A stretch of 64,000 nt of DNA from an uncultured Collinsella sp. (GTDB lineage: Bacteria; Actinomycetota; Coriobacteriia; Coriobacteriales; Coriobacteriaceae), in assembly GCA_958418185.1 (NCBI GenBank), contig CATZEP010000003.1:5185-69184 (forward strand), written 5' to 3'. This document shows positions 33,574-41,781 of this stretch, piece by piece (positions within the stretch are counted from its first letter, which is position 1; the number at the start of each line of letters is the position of its first letter). Position numbers and translations under genes: made by a program. A model generated the notes under the pieces. It saw nothing but the letters and a program-made list of their open reading frames with translations, ran no database searches and was not told the DNA's origin.

Positions 33574-33588
33574 GGTGTCTCTATTTCC

Positions 33589-35295
33589 CTACGAGCGCAG
33601 TGTAATTTTATCTCGTAGTGACTTGAGATCCTCGGTTACGGTGCGGTCTTCCTGAATCATCTTCTGAACCTTTTTATAGCTCGTGCTGACGGTTGAGTGG
33701 TTGCGGTTGCCAAACTCCGCGCCCACCGCCGTGGTCGTCATCTCGCACATCTCGATGGCCAGATAGATGGCGATATGACGGGCTTTGGCTATATTGGCGT
33801 TGCGCCGCGGTCCGATGAGCTCCTCGTGTGTCACGCCGTATTGTTCCTCGATGACAGACTGGACCGTCTGCACGTTGATCTTCTTGGCCGACGTATCGAA
33901 GTATTGGCTTGCGATGGCGTCGATGTCGTCGAAGCTGAGCTCGCTGCCCTCGCGCTCGCGGTCTCCGGCCTCGCCGGCACAGCGTTCGCAGAAGCTCTCG
34001 AGTTCGCGAATATTGGTCCCCGACACCTCCGCCATGTGTTTAAAGTGCTCGTCGGTCAGATGTCCGCCATCGCCGCCATAAGCCGCCAACAGAGAGTCGT
34101 CACCCGCCTCGGGTGCGGCGGCTATCGTGTTCTCGTAGTAGCGCTGCAAGATCTTGTATTTCATCTCGTAGCTGGGCTCTGCCACCAAACAGAGCATACC
34201 GGCGTTAAAGCGGCTGGTCAGGCGCTCGTCCATGTTCAGATCTTTGGGAGCGCGGTCGGCTGCGATGACGACTTTTTTGTTATTGCGGATAAACTCGTCC
34301 ATGAGTTGGAAAAAGTAGTCCACGCTCGCGCGCTTGCCGATGATGTTTTGAATGTCGTCGATGATGAGCACGTCCACGCCGTGGTATGCCTGCATGATGG
34401 GGGCGTTGCTCTTCTTTTGGCGGTCGAACTCCGTCATCAGGTCATCGAGGTACGCTTGCGAGTTGGCGTACTTCACCTTGATCTCGGGCGACTTTTCGGC
34501 GAGCTCGTTTTTGATGGCGAGCAGCAGATGGGTCTTGCCCAGCCCCGATTTGCCATAGATGAACAGAGATGTACATGTGCCGCGTTCGTCCGCGAGCGCG
34601 GCAAACTTGAGGGCCGAGCGATAGGCATGGCTGTTTTCTGGGCCGTAGACAAAGTTTTCGAAGGTGAATTTCGAGTTGGCCGCGAGCGGCGCGCCATCGA
34701 TGTTCTGCTCGATCGGTGCCGCAGCTGCGGGGACGCTCGTGGGCGATGTGGAGGCTGGTTTTGCACTCTTTGCAGGCGCCCCGCCCTTCATCTGGTTCAT
34801 CATGCGGCGGAAATCGTCGGCCGAAAGCGTGTTTTTGATTGCGATGCCCGAATCCTCGCCCGGTGTTGCGTCGTGCGCGATAGGCATGTGTGTGACAGCG
34901 GGCATGGGGGCTGCCGGCGTCGAGACGGCGGGCATGGTTTCACGGGAAACATCGCCGATTTGATGCTCGGGAGCCGACGCTGCGGCGGCAGCTGGCGCAG
35001 CCGGGGGGACGACGGGTGCCGCAGACACGGCGCTATCGGCCGCGGAGCCCTGCGGTGCCACGATGTTGAGCGCAATCGGCGCAAAGGCGATCTCTTCCAG
35101 GTACGCCTCGATGGTCGGCTGATGCTTTTTGAGCTGAGCGATAGCAAATCGTGAGGGGGCCTCAATCGTCAAGGTGTCCTCGGTCAGGCTCACGGCTCGC
35201 GATTGCCCCAACATGTTGATGAGGCGCGCATCTTGGCCGTCGCGCTGACAAAAGGCGATGGCATCCCCCAGGATGATGCTTGCTTCCTCGTCCAC
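33589..35295 (-). CDS. dnaA: Chromosomal replication initiator protein
   Basis: DnaA binds origin boxes and opens the duplex. The 568-residue protein has a domain I of about 85 residues and a long Ala/Pro-rich domain II (about 90-215). The AAA+ domain has Walker A YGKSGLGKTHL (about 247) and Walker B VLIIDDIQN (about 308). Domain IV is helix-turn-helix. The signature region reads GNRNHSTVS (about 528-536) where most bacteria have GGRDHTTV, so base-contacting positions differ. The GTG start has GGGAG upstream. It lies 15 nt after the GHKL/winged-helix gene, so both are probably one transcript. Confidence 0.97.
   Translation of the reverse strand: MDEEASIILGDAIAFCQRDGQDARLINMLGQSRAVSLTEDTLTIEAPSRFAIAQLKKHQPTIEAYLEEIAFAPIALNIVAPQGSAADSAVSAAPVVPPAAPAAAAASAPEHQIGDVSRETMPAVSTPAAPMPAVTHMPIAHDATPGEDSGIAIKNTLSADDFRRMMNQMKGGAPAKSAKPASTSPTSVPAAAAPIEQNIDGAPLAANSKFTFENFVYGPENSHAYRSALKFAALADERGTCTSLFIYGKSGLGKTHLLLAIKNELAEKSPEIKVKYANSQAYLDDLMTEFDRQKKSNAPIMQAYHGVDVLIIDDIQNIIGKRASVDYFFQLMDEFIRNNKKVVIAADRAPKDLNMDERLTSRFNAGMLCLVAEPSYEMKYKILQRYYENTIAAAPEAGDDSLLAAYGGDGGHLTDEHFKHMAEVSGTNIRELESFCERCAGEAGDREREGSELSFDDIDAIASQYFDTSAKKINVQTVQSVIEEQYGVTHEELIGPRRNANIAKARHIAIYLAIEMCEMTTTAVGAEFGNRNHSTVSTSYKKVQKMIQEDRTVTEDLKSLRDKITLRS
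34936..34951. other. Degenerate parS-like site inside dnaA
   Basis: The 16-mer GGTTTCACGGGAAACA differs from the parS consensus TGTTTCACGTGAAACA at two positions. It lies in the domain II linker coding region of dnaA, where protein constraint is low. Confidence 0.5.
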
Positions 35296-35310
35296 TGTCT
35301 CTCCCGTTCC

Positions 35311-36639
35311 TTAAGCTTGGGCCCGCACGCGAGCGCTTCCGATTTCGGTCAGATGGTATTTCTGCCCATGTTTGATTACCAAGCCCGCCTGCGCCAAATC
35401 GTTGAGCGTGCGCGACCAGGTGGGTGCGGAGTTTCCAAACGCCCGCGCCAAGTCCGTCGCGCCGCACTCTTGATGTTGGGCCAGATACCCTAATGCGGCG
35501 TTGCCACGTTCGCTTACAAACACGTCCGACTGCGGTTGTGCGTATTGATTCGCCGCATTAGGATACATCATTTGAGCTGCTGGTTGTTGAGAACTCTGCG
35601 TGAGCGGCATCTGCTGTTGAAAACTTTGCGGCCACTGTTGGTAAGGCTGCGGCGGCATCTGCTGGGCCCAAGGGTTAAATTGCCCCTGCGGCATCTGCTG
35701 ATACGGCTGCTGGTATCCCTGAGGATACTGTTGAGGATACGGCTGGGCGTATCCCTGCTGCGGCATATATTGGGGAGGATACCCTTGCGGGTACGGTTGG
35801 TAGCCCATTTGCGGGACGTTTGGCATGGCCACCGTCTGCTGCACGGCGCCCGTGTCCAGATCTGCCGAGCCTATGCCCTCCGGCATGTTTTGCGCCGTGT
35901 GGCCCCCCAGCGGTGTCTGGGGATCTTGCGCGGGAAAAGCTCCAGGCTGCTGCATGCGCGCCACGGGCTGCTGTGTAAACGTGCTGGGTAGGGTGTATGC
36001 CGGTTGCTCCGTCTCGGGGCGCACGGCGGCCCCTCGCCCTCCGGCACGCTCAATTTCCTGCACGCGCTTGGGGTTCAGGCTTACCGTGACCACGGTCCCG
36101 TTGCCCATGTTGTCCTCGATGGATACGGCGCCGCCGGCGTTTTCCAAGTACTCCTGCACCATGGGAAACCCTGCTCCGGTTCCGCGGATGTATCGCTTCA
36201 TGTTGCTGTTTGCGCTGGTAACGCCAAAGTCGAAGGCGCGCTCCTTGTCGTCGATCCCCGGTCCCTGGTCTGCGAATCGGATGGTGTCGCCGCCGTCTAG
36301 GATCGAGATGATGGGCTCTGCAAAGTGGGCGTGGATAAAGTTTTCGACAATCTCGCGGATAACCATGAGCGAGATGTGCCCGCCCTGCTCTTTCATGCAC
36401 TGGTAGACGGTGTTGGTTGTCTCTTCCAGATAGGTGCGCACGTCCTTCGGCTCGATGACGATGACACGCGGTGTCGACAGCATGTCGTCGTAGACCGCGA
36501 TGCGCGCTGCATACATGGCCTTCGGTGCTTGTGCGGTGACCTGCTCGCTCTCGTTGCGTTTTTCGCGCACGCCGGTGATGTGCTCGTTGTCGGGTGCCGG
36601 ATCACCGGAATCGACCATGGTGTAGAAGTCGTCAGACAT
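35311..36639 (-). CDS. GHKL ATPase with Pro/Gln/Tyr-rich linker and winged helix, next to dnaA
   Basis: The 442-residue protein has a GHKL ATP-binding domain: N-box REIVENFIHAHF (about 94), G1 DQGPGID (about 123) and G2 GTGAGFPM (about 153), ending in GNGTVVTVSLNP. There is no histidine-phosphorylation domain, so it resembles an anti-sigma or kinase-like ATPase. Residues about 200-365 are a low-complexity linker with repeated PQGY/PYQQ units. The last 70 residues read as a winged helix (ALGYLAQHQECGATDLARAF...HLTEIGSARV). It lies between the upstream DnaA-box cluster and dnaA, 15 nt before dnaA. I know no described function. A role in origin control or dnaA expression is inferred from position. 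Confidence 0.88.
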   Translation of the reverse strand: MSDDFYTMVDSGDPAPDNEHITGVREKRNESEQVTAQAPKAMYAARIAVYDDMLSTPRVIVIEPKDVRTYLEETTNTVYQCMKEQGGHISLMVIREIVENFIHAHFAEPIISILDGGDTIRFADQGPGIDDKERAFDFGVTSANSNMKRYIRGTGAGFPMVQEYLENAGGAVSIEDNMGNGTVVTVSLNPKRVQEIERAGGRGAAVRPETEQPAYTLPSTFTQQPVARMQQPGAFPAQDPQTPLGGHTAQNMPEGIGSADLDTGAVQQTVAMPNVPQMGYQPYPQGYPPQYMPQQGYAQPYPQQYPQGYQQPYQQMPQGQFNPWAQQMPPQPYQQWPQSFQQQMPLTQSSQQPAAQMMYPNAANQYAQPQSDVFVSERGNAALGYLAQHQECGATDLARAFGNSAPTWSRTLNDLAQAGLVIKHGQKYHLTEIGSARVRAQA

Positions 36640-36662
36640 GCCGCTCGCAATCTTTCAAAAGG

Positions 36663-36785
36663 TTTTGAACAAATAGTAGCTCACCGCGCAATGTTTCTCA
36701 TCTTTCGACAAGTTTTCAAAACCTGTTGAAAACTTTGGAAAACGGGCGAAAAGTTCTCAACATTTCCAACACGACCTGTTGAAAA
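36663..36785. other. oriC, upstream part: cluster of variant DnaA boxes
   Basis: Repeats of TTTTCAACA occur in both orientations. TGTTGAAAA is at 36724-36732 and 36777-36785, with one-mismatch forms TTTTGAACA (36663-36671), TTTTCAAAA (36713-36721) and TTCTCAACA (36754-36762). The 17-mer TTTCGACAAGTTTTCAA recurs here and in the dnaA-dnaN spacer at about 33556. Gene direction switches here: dnaA leftwards, rpmH rightwards. The boxes may also regulate the dnaA transcript. Confidence 0.7.
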
Positions 36786-36882
36786 CTCGATGAAATTTCG
36801 TGAAAAGTTGCCTGCTGCATCAAGTGCCGATTCTGCTTATGGGGGAACCGTGTACTCTTTGCAACCTTTTACCTTTGATTTC

Positions 36883-36912
36883 TTGACATTTGAACATTGA
36901 TTTCCCTACAAT
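36883..36912 (+). promoter_or_regulatory. rpmH promoter
   Basis: A consensus -35 TTGACA (36883-36888) and -10 TACAAT (36907-36912) are 18 nt apart, about 70 nt before rpmH. Confidence 0.8.
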
Positions 36913-36984
36913 CTTCAAGCTCACGTGTCTATATCTGCGTCCGCGCCCCCGCGGACACTCGAAATGCAGCAGGAGGAACTTAAG

Positions 36985-37119
36985 ATGAAGCGTACGTATC
37001 AGCCTAATAAGCGTAAGCGTGCCAAGACCCATGGCTTCCGTGCCCGTATGGCCACTAAGGGTGGTCGTGCCGTGCTCGCCCGTCGTCGCGCCAAGGGCCG
37101 CAAGCGTCTCACTGTCTAG
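36985..37119 (+). CDS. rpmH: 50S ribosomal protein bL34
   Basis: The 44-residue basic protein begins [20 protein letters not shown] and has the [20 protein letters not shown] end typical of L34. The ribosome site AGGAGGAA precedes the ATG at 36985. It is first of the rpmH-rnpA-yidD-yidC-jag group running away from the origin. Confidence 0.98.
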   Translation: MKRTYQPNKRKRAKTHGFRARMATKGGRAVLARRRAKGRKRLTV

Positions 37120-37139
37120 CAGCGATACACACATCTCGC

Positions 37140-37478
37140 ATGAAGACTATTAAGTCTCGGCAAGATTTCGAGCATGTGTTCAGTCAGGGGCGTCGTTTCA
37201 ATCACCCTCTGATTCGAATGACCATATGTGAATCGGTTGGCGAAGGCGACTCCGGAAGGGTCGCCTTCGTTGGTGCTAAACGACTCGGTTGTGCTGTCGT
37301 GCGCAACCGATCTAAGCGTGTGATGCGCGAGGCCGCCCGCAGCTGTGGATTTCCCGTTGCGGGTTATGACATCATCTTGTTCGCGACTCCCAAGACGAGG
37401 GTTTCCTCGCCGGAGGAGATGGACAAGGCGTTGCGTTCGCTTATGAAACGCGCCGGCGTTGCCGGGGAGGAGCGATGA
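37140..37478 (+). CDS. rnpA: Ribonuclease P protein component
   Basis: The 112-residue protein has the family segments SRQDFEHVFSQGRRF and the RNR-like helix VVRNRSKRVMREAAR, and ends in a helical LRSLMKRAG. It binds the RNase P RNA for tRNA 5' maturation. It overlaps yidD by 4 nt (ATGA). No clear ribosome site precedes it. Confidence 0.95.
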   Translation: MKTIKSRQDFEHVFSQGRRFNHPLIRMTICESVGEGDSGRVAFVGAKRLGCAVVRNRSKRVMREAARSCGFPVAGYDIILFATPKTRVSSPEEMDKALRSLMKRAGVAGEER

Positions 37479-37699
37479 GCAATCACGTTTTGCGACGTGT
37501 TGCCATCGCTCCTATTCGCATATATCAACAGGTTGTTTCGCCCTTATTACCTGACGCCTGCATTTATTACCCAACGTGCTCGCAATACGCCGTTCAGGCG
37601 ATTGAGAAGTACGGTGTTTTGAGAGGCTGCTGGCTTGCCGTGAGGCGCATCGCTCGCTGCAATCCCCTGCACGTCGGCGGTTATGACCCTGTGCCTTAG
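37475..37699 (+). CDS. yidD: Membrane protein insertion efficiency factor YidD
   Basis: The 74-residue protein has the YidD pattern: IRIYQQVVSPLLP, CIYYPTCSQYAVQAI and RIARCNPLHVGGYDPVP, with the conserved cysteines. It assists YidC-dependent membrane insertion. Its ATG overlaps the rnpA stop. Confidence 0.96.
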   Translation: MSNHVLRRVAIAPIRIYQQVVSPLLPDACIYYPTCSQYAVQAIEKYGVLRGCWLAVRRIARCNPLHVGGYDPVP

Positions 37700-37728
37700 C
37701 GGGCACTCGCTATCGGAGGAAAACTTAC

Positions 37729-38499
37729 ATGTGGGATTGGATCGTTAACATCCTTTTCGAGCTGCTCAAGCTCATCCAGACCTTTGCGGTCGACTGGGGC
37801 CTGTCCATCATCATCCTGGTGGTCATCATCCGTCTGCTGCTGACGCCGCTCATGCTCAAGTCGACCAAGTCGACGGCTCGCATGCAGGTGCTGCAGCCCA
37901 AGATGCTCGAGATCCAGGAGCGCTATGCCGACGATCCCCAGCGTCAGGCCGAGGAGATGCAGAAGTTCTACAGCGAGAACAAGTTCAACCCCATGGCTGG
38001 TTGTCTGCCGCTGTTGATCCAGATGCCTATCCTGTGTGCCCTGTTTACGCTGCTGCGTAACCTGCCGCAGTACTTTAACGAGGGCACGTTCTCGTTCTTC
38101 AACATCCTGCCCGACCTGACCACCACGCCGAGCGCTTCCTTTGCCGATGGCTTTATGGTTGCACTGCCTGCGCTGGTCTGCCTGATTCTGTTCGCTGTCC
38201 TGACCCTGATTCCGCAGCTCTATATGTCGCGCAACCAAACCGGCCAGCAGGCCCAGAGCATGCGTATGATGGCCGTTGTCATGACGGTCATGATGCTTTG
38301 GATGGGCTGGAGCCTTCCCGTTGGTGTTCTTCTGTACTACGACGTCTCGTCTGCTTGGCAGGTTATCCAGCAGATTTTTGTGACGCAGAAGGTCATTGAC
38401 AAGGCGAAGGCCGATGAGGAGGAGCGTCTTAAGAACGCGCCGCTGCAGGTCGAGGTTACTCGTCGCGAGAAGAAGCCGCGCCCGCACAAGAAGAAGTAG
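37729..38499 (+). CDS. yidC: Membrane protein insertase YidC/Oxa1
   Basis: The 256-residue protein has five hydrophobic segments, and its hydrophilic groove region carries the conserved Arg in VIIRLLLTPLMLKST. The cytoplasmic loop KMLEIQERYADDPQRQAEEM and MAGCLPLLIQMPI are typical. The short N-terminus lacks the Gram-negative periplasmic domain, as expected. The C-terminal tail is rich in Lys/Arg (KKPRPHKKK) and may touch the ribosome. GGAGG precedes the start. Confidence 0.97.
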   Translation: MWDWIVNILFELLKLIQTFAVDWGLSIIILVVIIRLLLTPLMLKSTKSTARMQVLQPKMLEIQERYADDPQRQAEEMQKFYSENKFNPMAGCLPLLIQMPILCALFTLLRNLPQYFNEGTFSFFNILPDLTTTPSASFADGFMVALPALVCLILFAVLTLIPQLYMSRNQTGQQAQSMRMMAVVMTVMMLWMGWSLPVGVLLYYDVSSAWQVIQQIFVTQKVIDKAKADEEERLKNAPLQVEVTRREKKPRPHKKK

Positions 38500-38515
38500 T
38501 GGGATAGTATTCTTA

Positions 38516-38529
38516 TTTAGGTACCTAAC
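38516..38529. repeat. TTTAGGTACCTAAC palindromic motif, copy 1
   Basis: The 14-mer contains the perfect 12-bp palindrome TTAGGTACCTAA. An identical 14-mer lies at 42021-42034, after the small gene that follows parB. Copy 1 lies 15 nt before jag. Confidence 0.5.
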
Positions 38530-38543
38530 TTTTGGAGTTCGTT

Positions 38544-39113
38544 ATGTCTGAAGAGATCGTCGAGGATATGCTTGAGGAGGTTGCCCCGCGGGTCGCGGGC
38601 GATTATCCCGAGATTGCACAGCGTTACAAGGCTGGTGAAGAGCTGACCGATGAGGAGCTCGACACCATTGCCGATGTGGCTATTTCCATTCTGCGTTCCA
38701 TCCTTTCGCACTTCGATGCGGCGAACTCACCCATCGATGAGTATGAGGGTGACGAGGGCGAGTTGATCCTGGACGTAACTGCTCCTGATCTTGCTGTTCT
38801 CATTGGCCGTCATGGACGTACCCTCGATGCTCTTCAAGTTATGTTCTCCCTGTTGGTGAGTCGCAAGCTTGGCTTTAGGTATCCGGTCGTCGTCGACGTC
38901 GAGGGTTATAAGAGCCGTCGACAGGACAAGGTTGCTTCTATGGCCCAGTCCGCCGCCGAGCGCGCTATTCGCACTCATAAGAGTGTTTCCCTGCCGCCCA
39001 TGAATGCCTATGAACGTCGACTGGTTCATATTGCCCTTCGTGGTAACGATGCTGTTGATACGCATTCTGAGGGCTCTGATCCCGATCGCCATGTTGTGAT
39101 TGTTGCTCGATAA
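38544..39113 (+). CDS. jag: RNA-binding protein Jag/KhpB (KH-R3H)
   Basis: The 189-residue protein has an acidic N-terminal region of about 65 residues, a KH domain (LAVLIGRHGRTLDALQVMFS) and a C-terminal R3H domain (MNAYERRLVHIALRG). Jag proteins bind RNA with KhpA and affect cell division and surface synthesis in Gram-positives. The ATG at 38544 has GGAG upstream; a TTG 12 nt earlier is less likely. Confidence 0.95.
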   Translation: MSEEIVEDMLEEVAPRVAGDYPEIAQRYKAGEELTDEELDTIADVAISILRSILSHFDAANSPIDEYEGDEGELILDVTAPDLAVLIGRHGRTLDALQVMFSLLVSRKLGFRYPVVVDVEGYKSRRQDKVASMAQSAAERAIRTHKSVSLPPMNAYERRLVHIALRGNDAVDTHSEGSDPDRHVVIVAR

Positions 39114-39131
39114 TCTTCTCGAGTCTATGCT

Positions 39132-39164
39132 AAGGGGACGTGGTTTCCACGTCCCCTTTTTTTT
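39132..39164 (+). terminator. Terminator after jag
   Basis: The stem AAGGGGACGTGG with its complement is followed by T8, just after the jag stop. Confidence 0.92.
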
Positions 39165-39210
39165 GTCAAAAGTTCTCGATACACTGATTTTTGTCAGAAA
39201 GGAGCTTCTG

Positions 39211-39948
39211 TTGTTTGTACTTACTGATCAGCAGACTGACGAGATGCTCAGCCGTCTAACTTCCTATTGCAAAGAGTATTCCTTGAGCGTAACTGATGCT
39301 GAGCTGAGGAAATGTATCCAGCATTTGGATTTGGTTCTGGAAACAAATAAGACAACCAATCTCACTCGTATTCTTAACGTTGAAGATGCTGCGGTACTTC
39401 ATATCCTCGACTCACTTGTTTTGCTTCCTTATGTCAATAAGGCTCCTGATGGAGCTTTGCTCGATATGGGAACAGGCGCAGGCTTCCCTGGTATTCCATT
39501 AACGATAACTACGCATCGTAAAGCTACTTATATTGACTCTGTTGGCAAAAAGGTTGATGCTGTCAATTCTTTTGTTCATGCTCTCGGATTGAAATATGGT
39601 CATGCAGTCCATGATCGCCTTGAAGAATATGCTCGAAGCCATAAGAAGCAGTTCTCTGTCGTAACCGCCCGCGCGCTGGCCCCTCTACCGATTCTTGTTG
39701 AGTATGCAGCTCCGTATCTCAAAGATGGAGGGTTATTTGTTATCACGAAGGGCAATCCATCTGATGAGGAGCTTGCTTCCGGCATGTCGGCCGCTAAGAT
39801 CTGTGGCTTCACTTTGCTTCTGAATGACTCAATCGATTTGCCAGAGGGCTTGGGCCACAGGGAGTTCATTGTTCTTAAGAAGAGTCATCCAGCATCCGTT
39901 TCATTGCCTCGTGCAAATGGCATGGCAAAGAAGAATCCGCTTGCCTAG
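39211..39948 (+). CDS. rsmG: 16S rRNA (guanine-N7) methyltransferase RsmG
   Basis: RsmG methylates G527 of 16S rRNA. The protein has TNLTRI in the N-terminal helix bundle, the SAM-binding LLDMGTGAGFPGIPL, and VVTARALAPLPIL. A TTG start at 39211 with AAAGGAG 6 nt upstream gives 245 residues; no ATG fits better. The next ATG at 39244 would cut the N-terminus. Codons here are AT-richer than in most of the window. The three parS sites begin right at its stop. Confidence 0.94.
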   Translation: MFVLTDQQTDEMLSRLTSYCKEYSLSVTDAELRKCIQHLDLVLETNKTTNLTRILNVEDAAVLHILDSLVLLPYVNKAPDGALLDMGTGAGFPGIPLTITTHRKATYIDSVGKKVDAVNSFVHALGLKYGHAVHDRLEEYARSHKKQFSVVTARALAPLPILVEYAAPYLKDGGLFVITKGNPSDEELASGMSAAKICGFTLLLNDSIDLPEGLGHREFIVLKKSHPASVSLPRANGMAKKNPLA

Positions 39949-39949
39949 A

Positions 39950-39965
39950 TGTTTCACGTGAAACA
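39950..39965. other. parS: parS site 1
   Basis: A perfect 16-bp ParB-binding palindrome, TGTTTCACGTGAAACA, overlapping the region just after the rsmG stop. It nucleates the ParB partition complex near the origin. Confidence 0.96.
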
Positions 39966-39988
39966 TAATGGATACTAACAACTTGCAC

Positions 39989-40004
39989 TGTTTCACGTGA
40001 AACA
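39989..40004. other. parS: parS site 2
   Basis: An identical perfect parS palindrome, 39 nt from site 1. Confidence 0.96.
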
Positions 40005-40027
40005 TGGCGGTTGATATCGAATCGGAA

Positions 40028-40043
40028 TGTTTCACGTGAAACA
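40028..40043. other. parS: parS site 3
   Basis: A third perfect parS palindrome, again 39 nt from the previous one, 40 nt before parA. It probably also places parAB under ParB control. Confidence 0.96.
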
Positions 40044-40082
40044 TCCTCCGTTTGACAGCTTTAATACACACCAGGAGGGACC

Positions 40083-40883
40083 GTGGGATTTCGCGACGTT
40101 AAGCGTTCTAAGAGCGCTAAAGACACGCGTATTATTGCAATCATCAATCAAAAAGGCGGCGTCGGTAAGTCAACGACGGCTGTAAACCTTGCAGCAGCAC
40201 TGGGTGAGCAGGGTCGCAAGACACTGATTGTCGATTTTGATCCGCAGGGAAACAGCACCAGTGGATTCGGAATTGAAAAAGAAGACCTTGATCAATGCAT
40301 CTATGATGCATTGCTGAATGATGTGCCGGCAGAATCGCTTGTTCTTGATACAAATTGTAAAAAGGTATTCGTTATTCCGGCGACAATTCAGCTTGCAGGC
40401 GCTGAAATTGAGCTCGTAAGCGCAATTGCTCGTGAAACCCGCCTCAAAGATTTGCTTGAGCCGATTCAGGACGAGTTCGATTTTATATTCATCGACTGTC
40501 CTCCTTCGCTTGGCCTGCTTACTATCAACGCCCTGACCGCAGCAGATAGCGTTTTGATTCCGATCCAGTGCGAGTATTACGCACTCGAGGGCGTTACGAA
40601 GCTGCTTGAGTCAATGAAGATGGTTAAATCACGTCTGAACAAGGGCTTAGACACCTATGGCGTGCTTATGACGATGTATGACTCGCGTACTTCACTCTCG
40701 AATCAGGTCGTTGAGGAAGTTCAGTCGTACTTTGGTGATAAGGCTTTTAAGACCCTAATTCCCCGTACCGTAAAAATCTCCGAGGCTCCGTCTTTTGGAG
40801 AGCCGGTAATTACCTATGCACCTCAAAATAAGGGTGCAAAAGCGTATATGAACCTTGCTAAAGAGGTGATTAAGCGTGCCTAG
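40083..40883 (+). CDS. parA: Chromosome partitioning ATPase ParA
   Basis: The 266-residue protein has the deviant Walker A (INQKGGVGKSTTAVNLAA), DFDPQGN, and Walker B FIFIDCPPSLG of ParA/Soj. It forms gradients on the nucleoid that move ParB-parS complexes. The GTG start has AGGAGG 5 nt upstream. It overlaps parB by 8 nt. The window also shows the parS cluster, so the segregation system is complete. Confidence 0.97.
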   Translation: MGFRDVKRSKSAKDTRIIAIINQKGGVGKSTTAVNLAAALGEQGRKTLIVDFDPQGNSTSGFGIEKEDLDQCIYDALLNDVPAESLVLDTNCKKVFVIPATIQLAGAEIELVSAIARETRLKDLLEPIQDEFDFIFIDCPPSLGLLTINALTAADSVLIPIQCEYYALEGVTKLLESMKMVKSRLNKGLDTYGVLMTMYDSRTSLSNQVVEEVQSYFGDKAFKTLIPRTVKISEAPSFGEPVITYAPQNKGAKAYMNLAKEVIKRA

Positions 40884-41781
40884 TCCTAAGAAGCGCGGCG
40901 GCTTGGGTCGTGGTCTCAATGCACTGGTCTCAGAAGCTGAATATGAGACTGGTGGATCTGCAGCGTCAGCATCAAATGCCGCTTCGGAAACTAAGCTTCC
41001 AATCGAAGACATCGTTCCGAACCCAAATCAGCCACGAATTCATTTCAATGAGACCGAGCTTCGAGAGTTGAGTGAGTCAATTCAGGAGCATGGCGTTCTT
41101 CAGCCGCTTCTTGTGCGCAAGCACGGTAATGGCTATGAGATTATCGCGGGTGAGCGCCGTTATCAGGCTTCGAAACTTGCGGGTCTTGAGGAGCTCCCTG
41201 TCATCATTAAAGATGTTGATGATGAGCAGATGCTTGCACTCGCGCTGATTGAAAACCTTCAGCGCTCTGACCTTAACCCCGTCGAAGAGGCAAAGGGATA
41301 TCGACAGCTCATCGATGCGAGTGGTATGACTCAAGAAGCCTTGTCAAAGGCTGTCAGCAAGTCTCGTTCCTCAATCACCAATTCGTTGCGCCTGCTTGAT
41401 CTTCCAGAGGTAGTTCAGCAGATGATCTTCGAAGGCAAGCTGACTGCTGGTCATGCTCGTGCAATTCTTGCTGTTCCGTATGAAGATGCGCGCATTAAAC
41501 TTGCAGAGAAAGTTGTTGCAGAGGGTTTGTCTGTCCGTGCGACAGAAAATCTTGCTCCACTGTTTTCTGCCGGAGAGACGCCTAAAACACCTCGCCCTGC
41601 AACGCCTCAGTCTTTTAAGAAAGCTGCACGCGTTCTGCGTCAGGTGTTTAACACAAACGTTCGCGTCAAGAGCTCGCGCGGCAAGAATAAGATCGAGATC
41701 GAGTTTAAGGATGAGGAAGAGCTGTCTCGCATTCTTGGCGAGATGATTCAACTTGATCAGGGAGGTCGGGATGAAGAGTAA
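40876..41781 (+). CDS. parB: Chromosome partitioning protein ParB
   Basis: The 301-residue protein opens with the ParA-stimulating basic peptide (KKRGGLGRGLNALV). It has the CTP-binding ParB/Srx domain (NPNQPRIHF, GVLQPLLVRK, IIAGERRYQASKLAGL) and the parS-binding helix-turn-helix (LSKAVSKSRSSITNSLRLL). A C-terminal dimer domain follows. The usual GERRxRA box reads GERRYQAS here, a small departure in the CTP pocket. It starts with GTG inside the parA end. Confidence 0.96.
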   Translation: MPSPKKRGGLGRGLNALVSEAEYETGGSAASASNAASETKLPIEDIVPNPNQPRIHFNETELRELSESIQEHGVLQPLLVRKHGNGYEIIAGERRYQASKLAGLEELPVIIKDVDDEQMLALALIENLQRSDLNPVEEAKGYRQLIDASGMTQEALSKAVSKSRSSITNSLRLLDLPEVVQQMIFEGKLTAGHARAILAVPYEDARIKLAEKVVAEGLSVRATENLAPLFSAGETPKTPRPATPQSFKKAARVLRQVFNTNVRVKSSRGKNKIEIEFKDEEELSRILGEMIQLDQGGRDEE

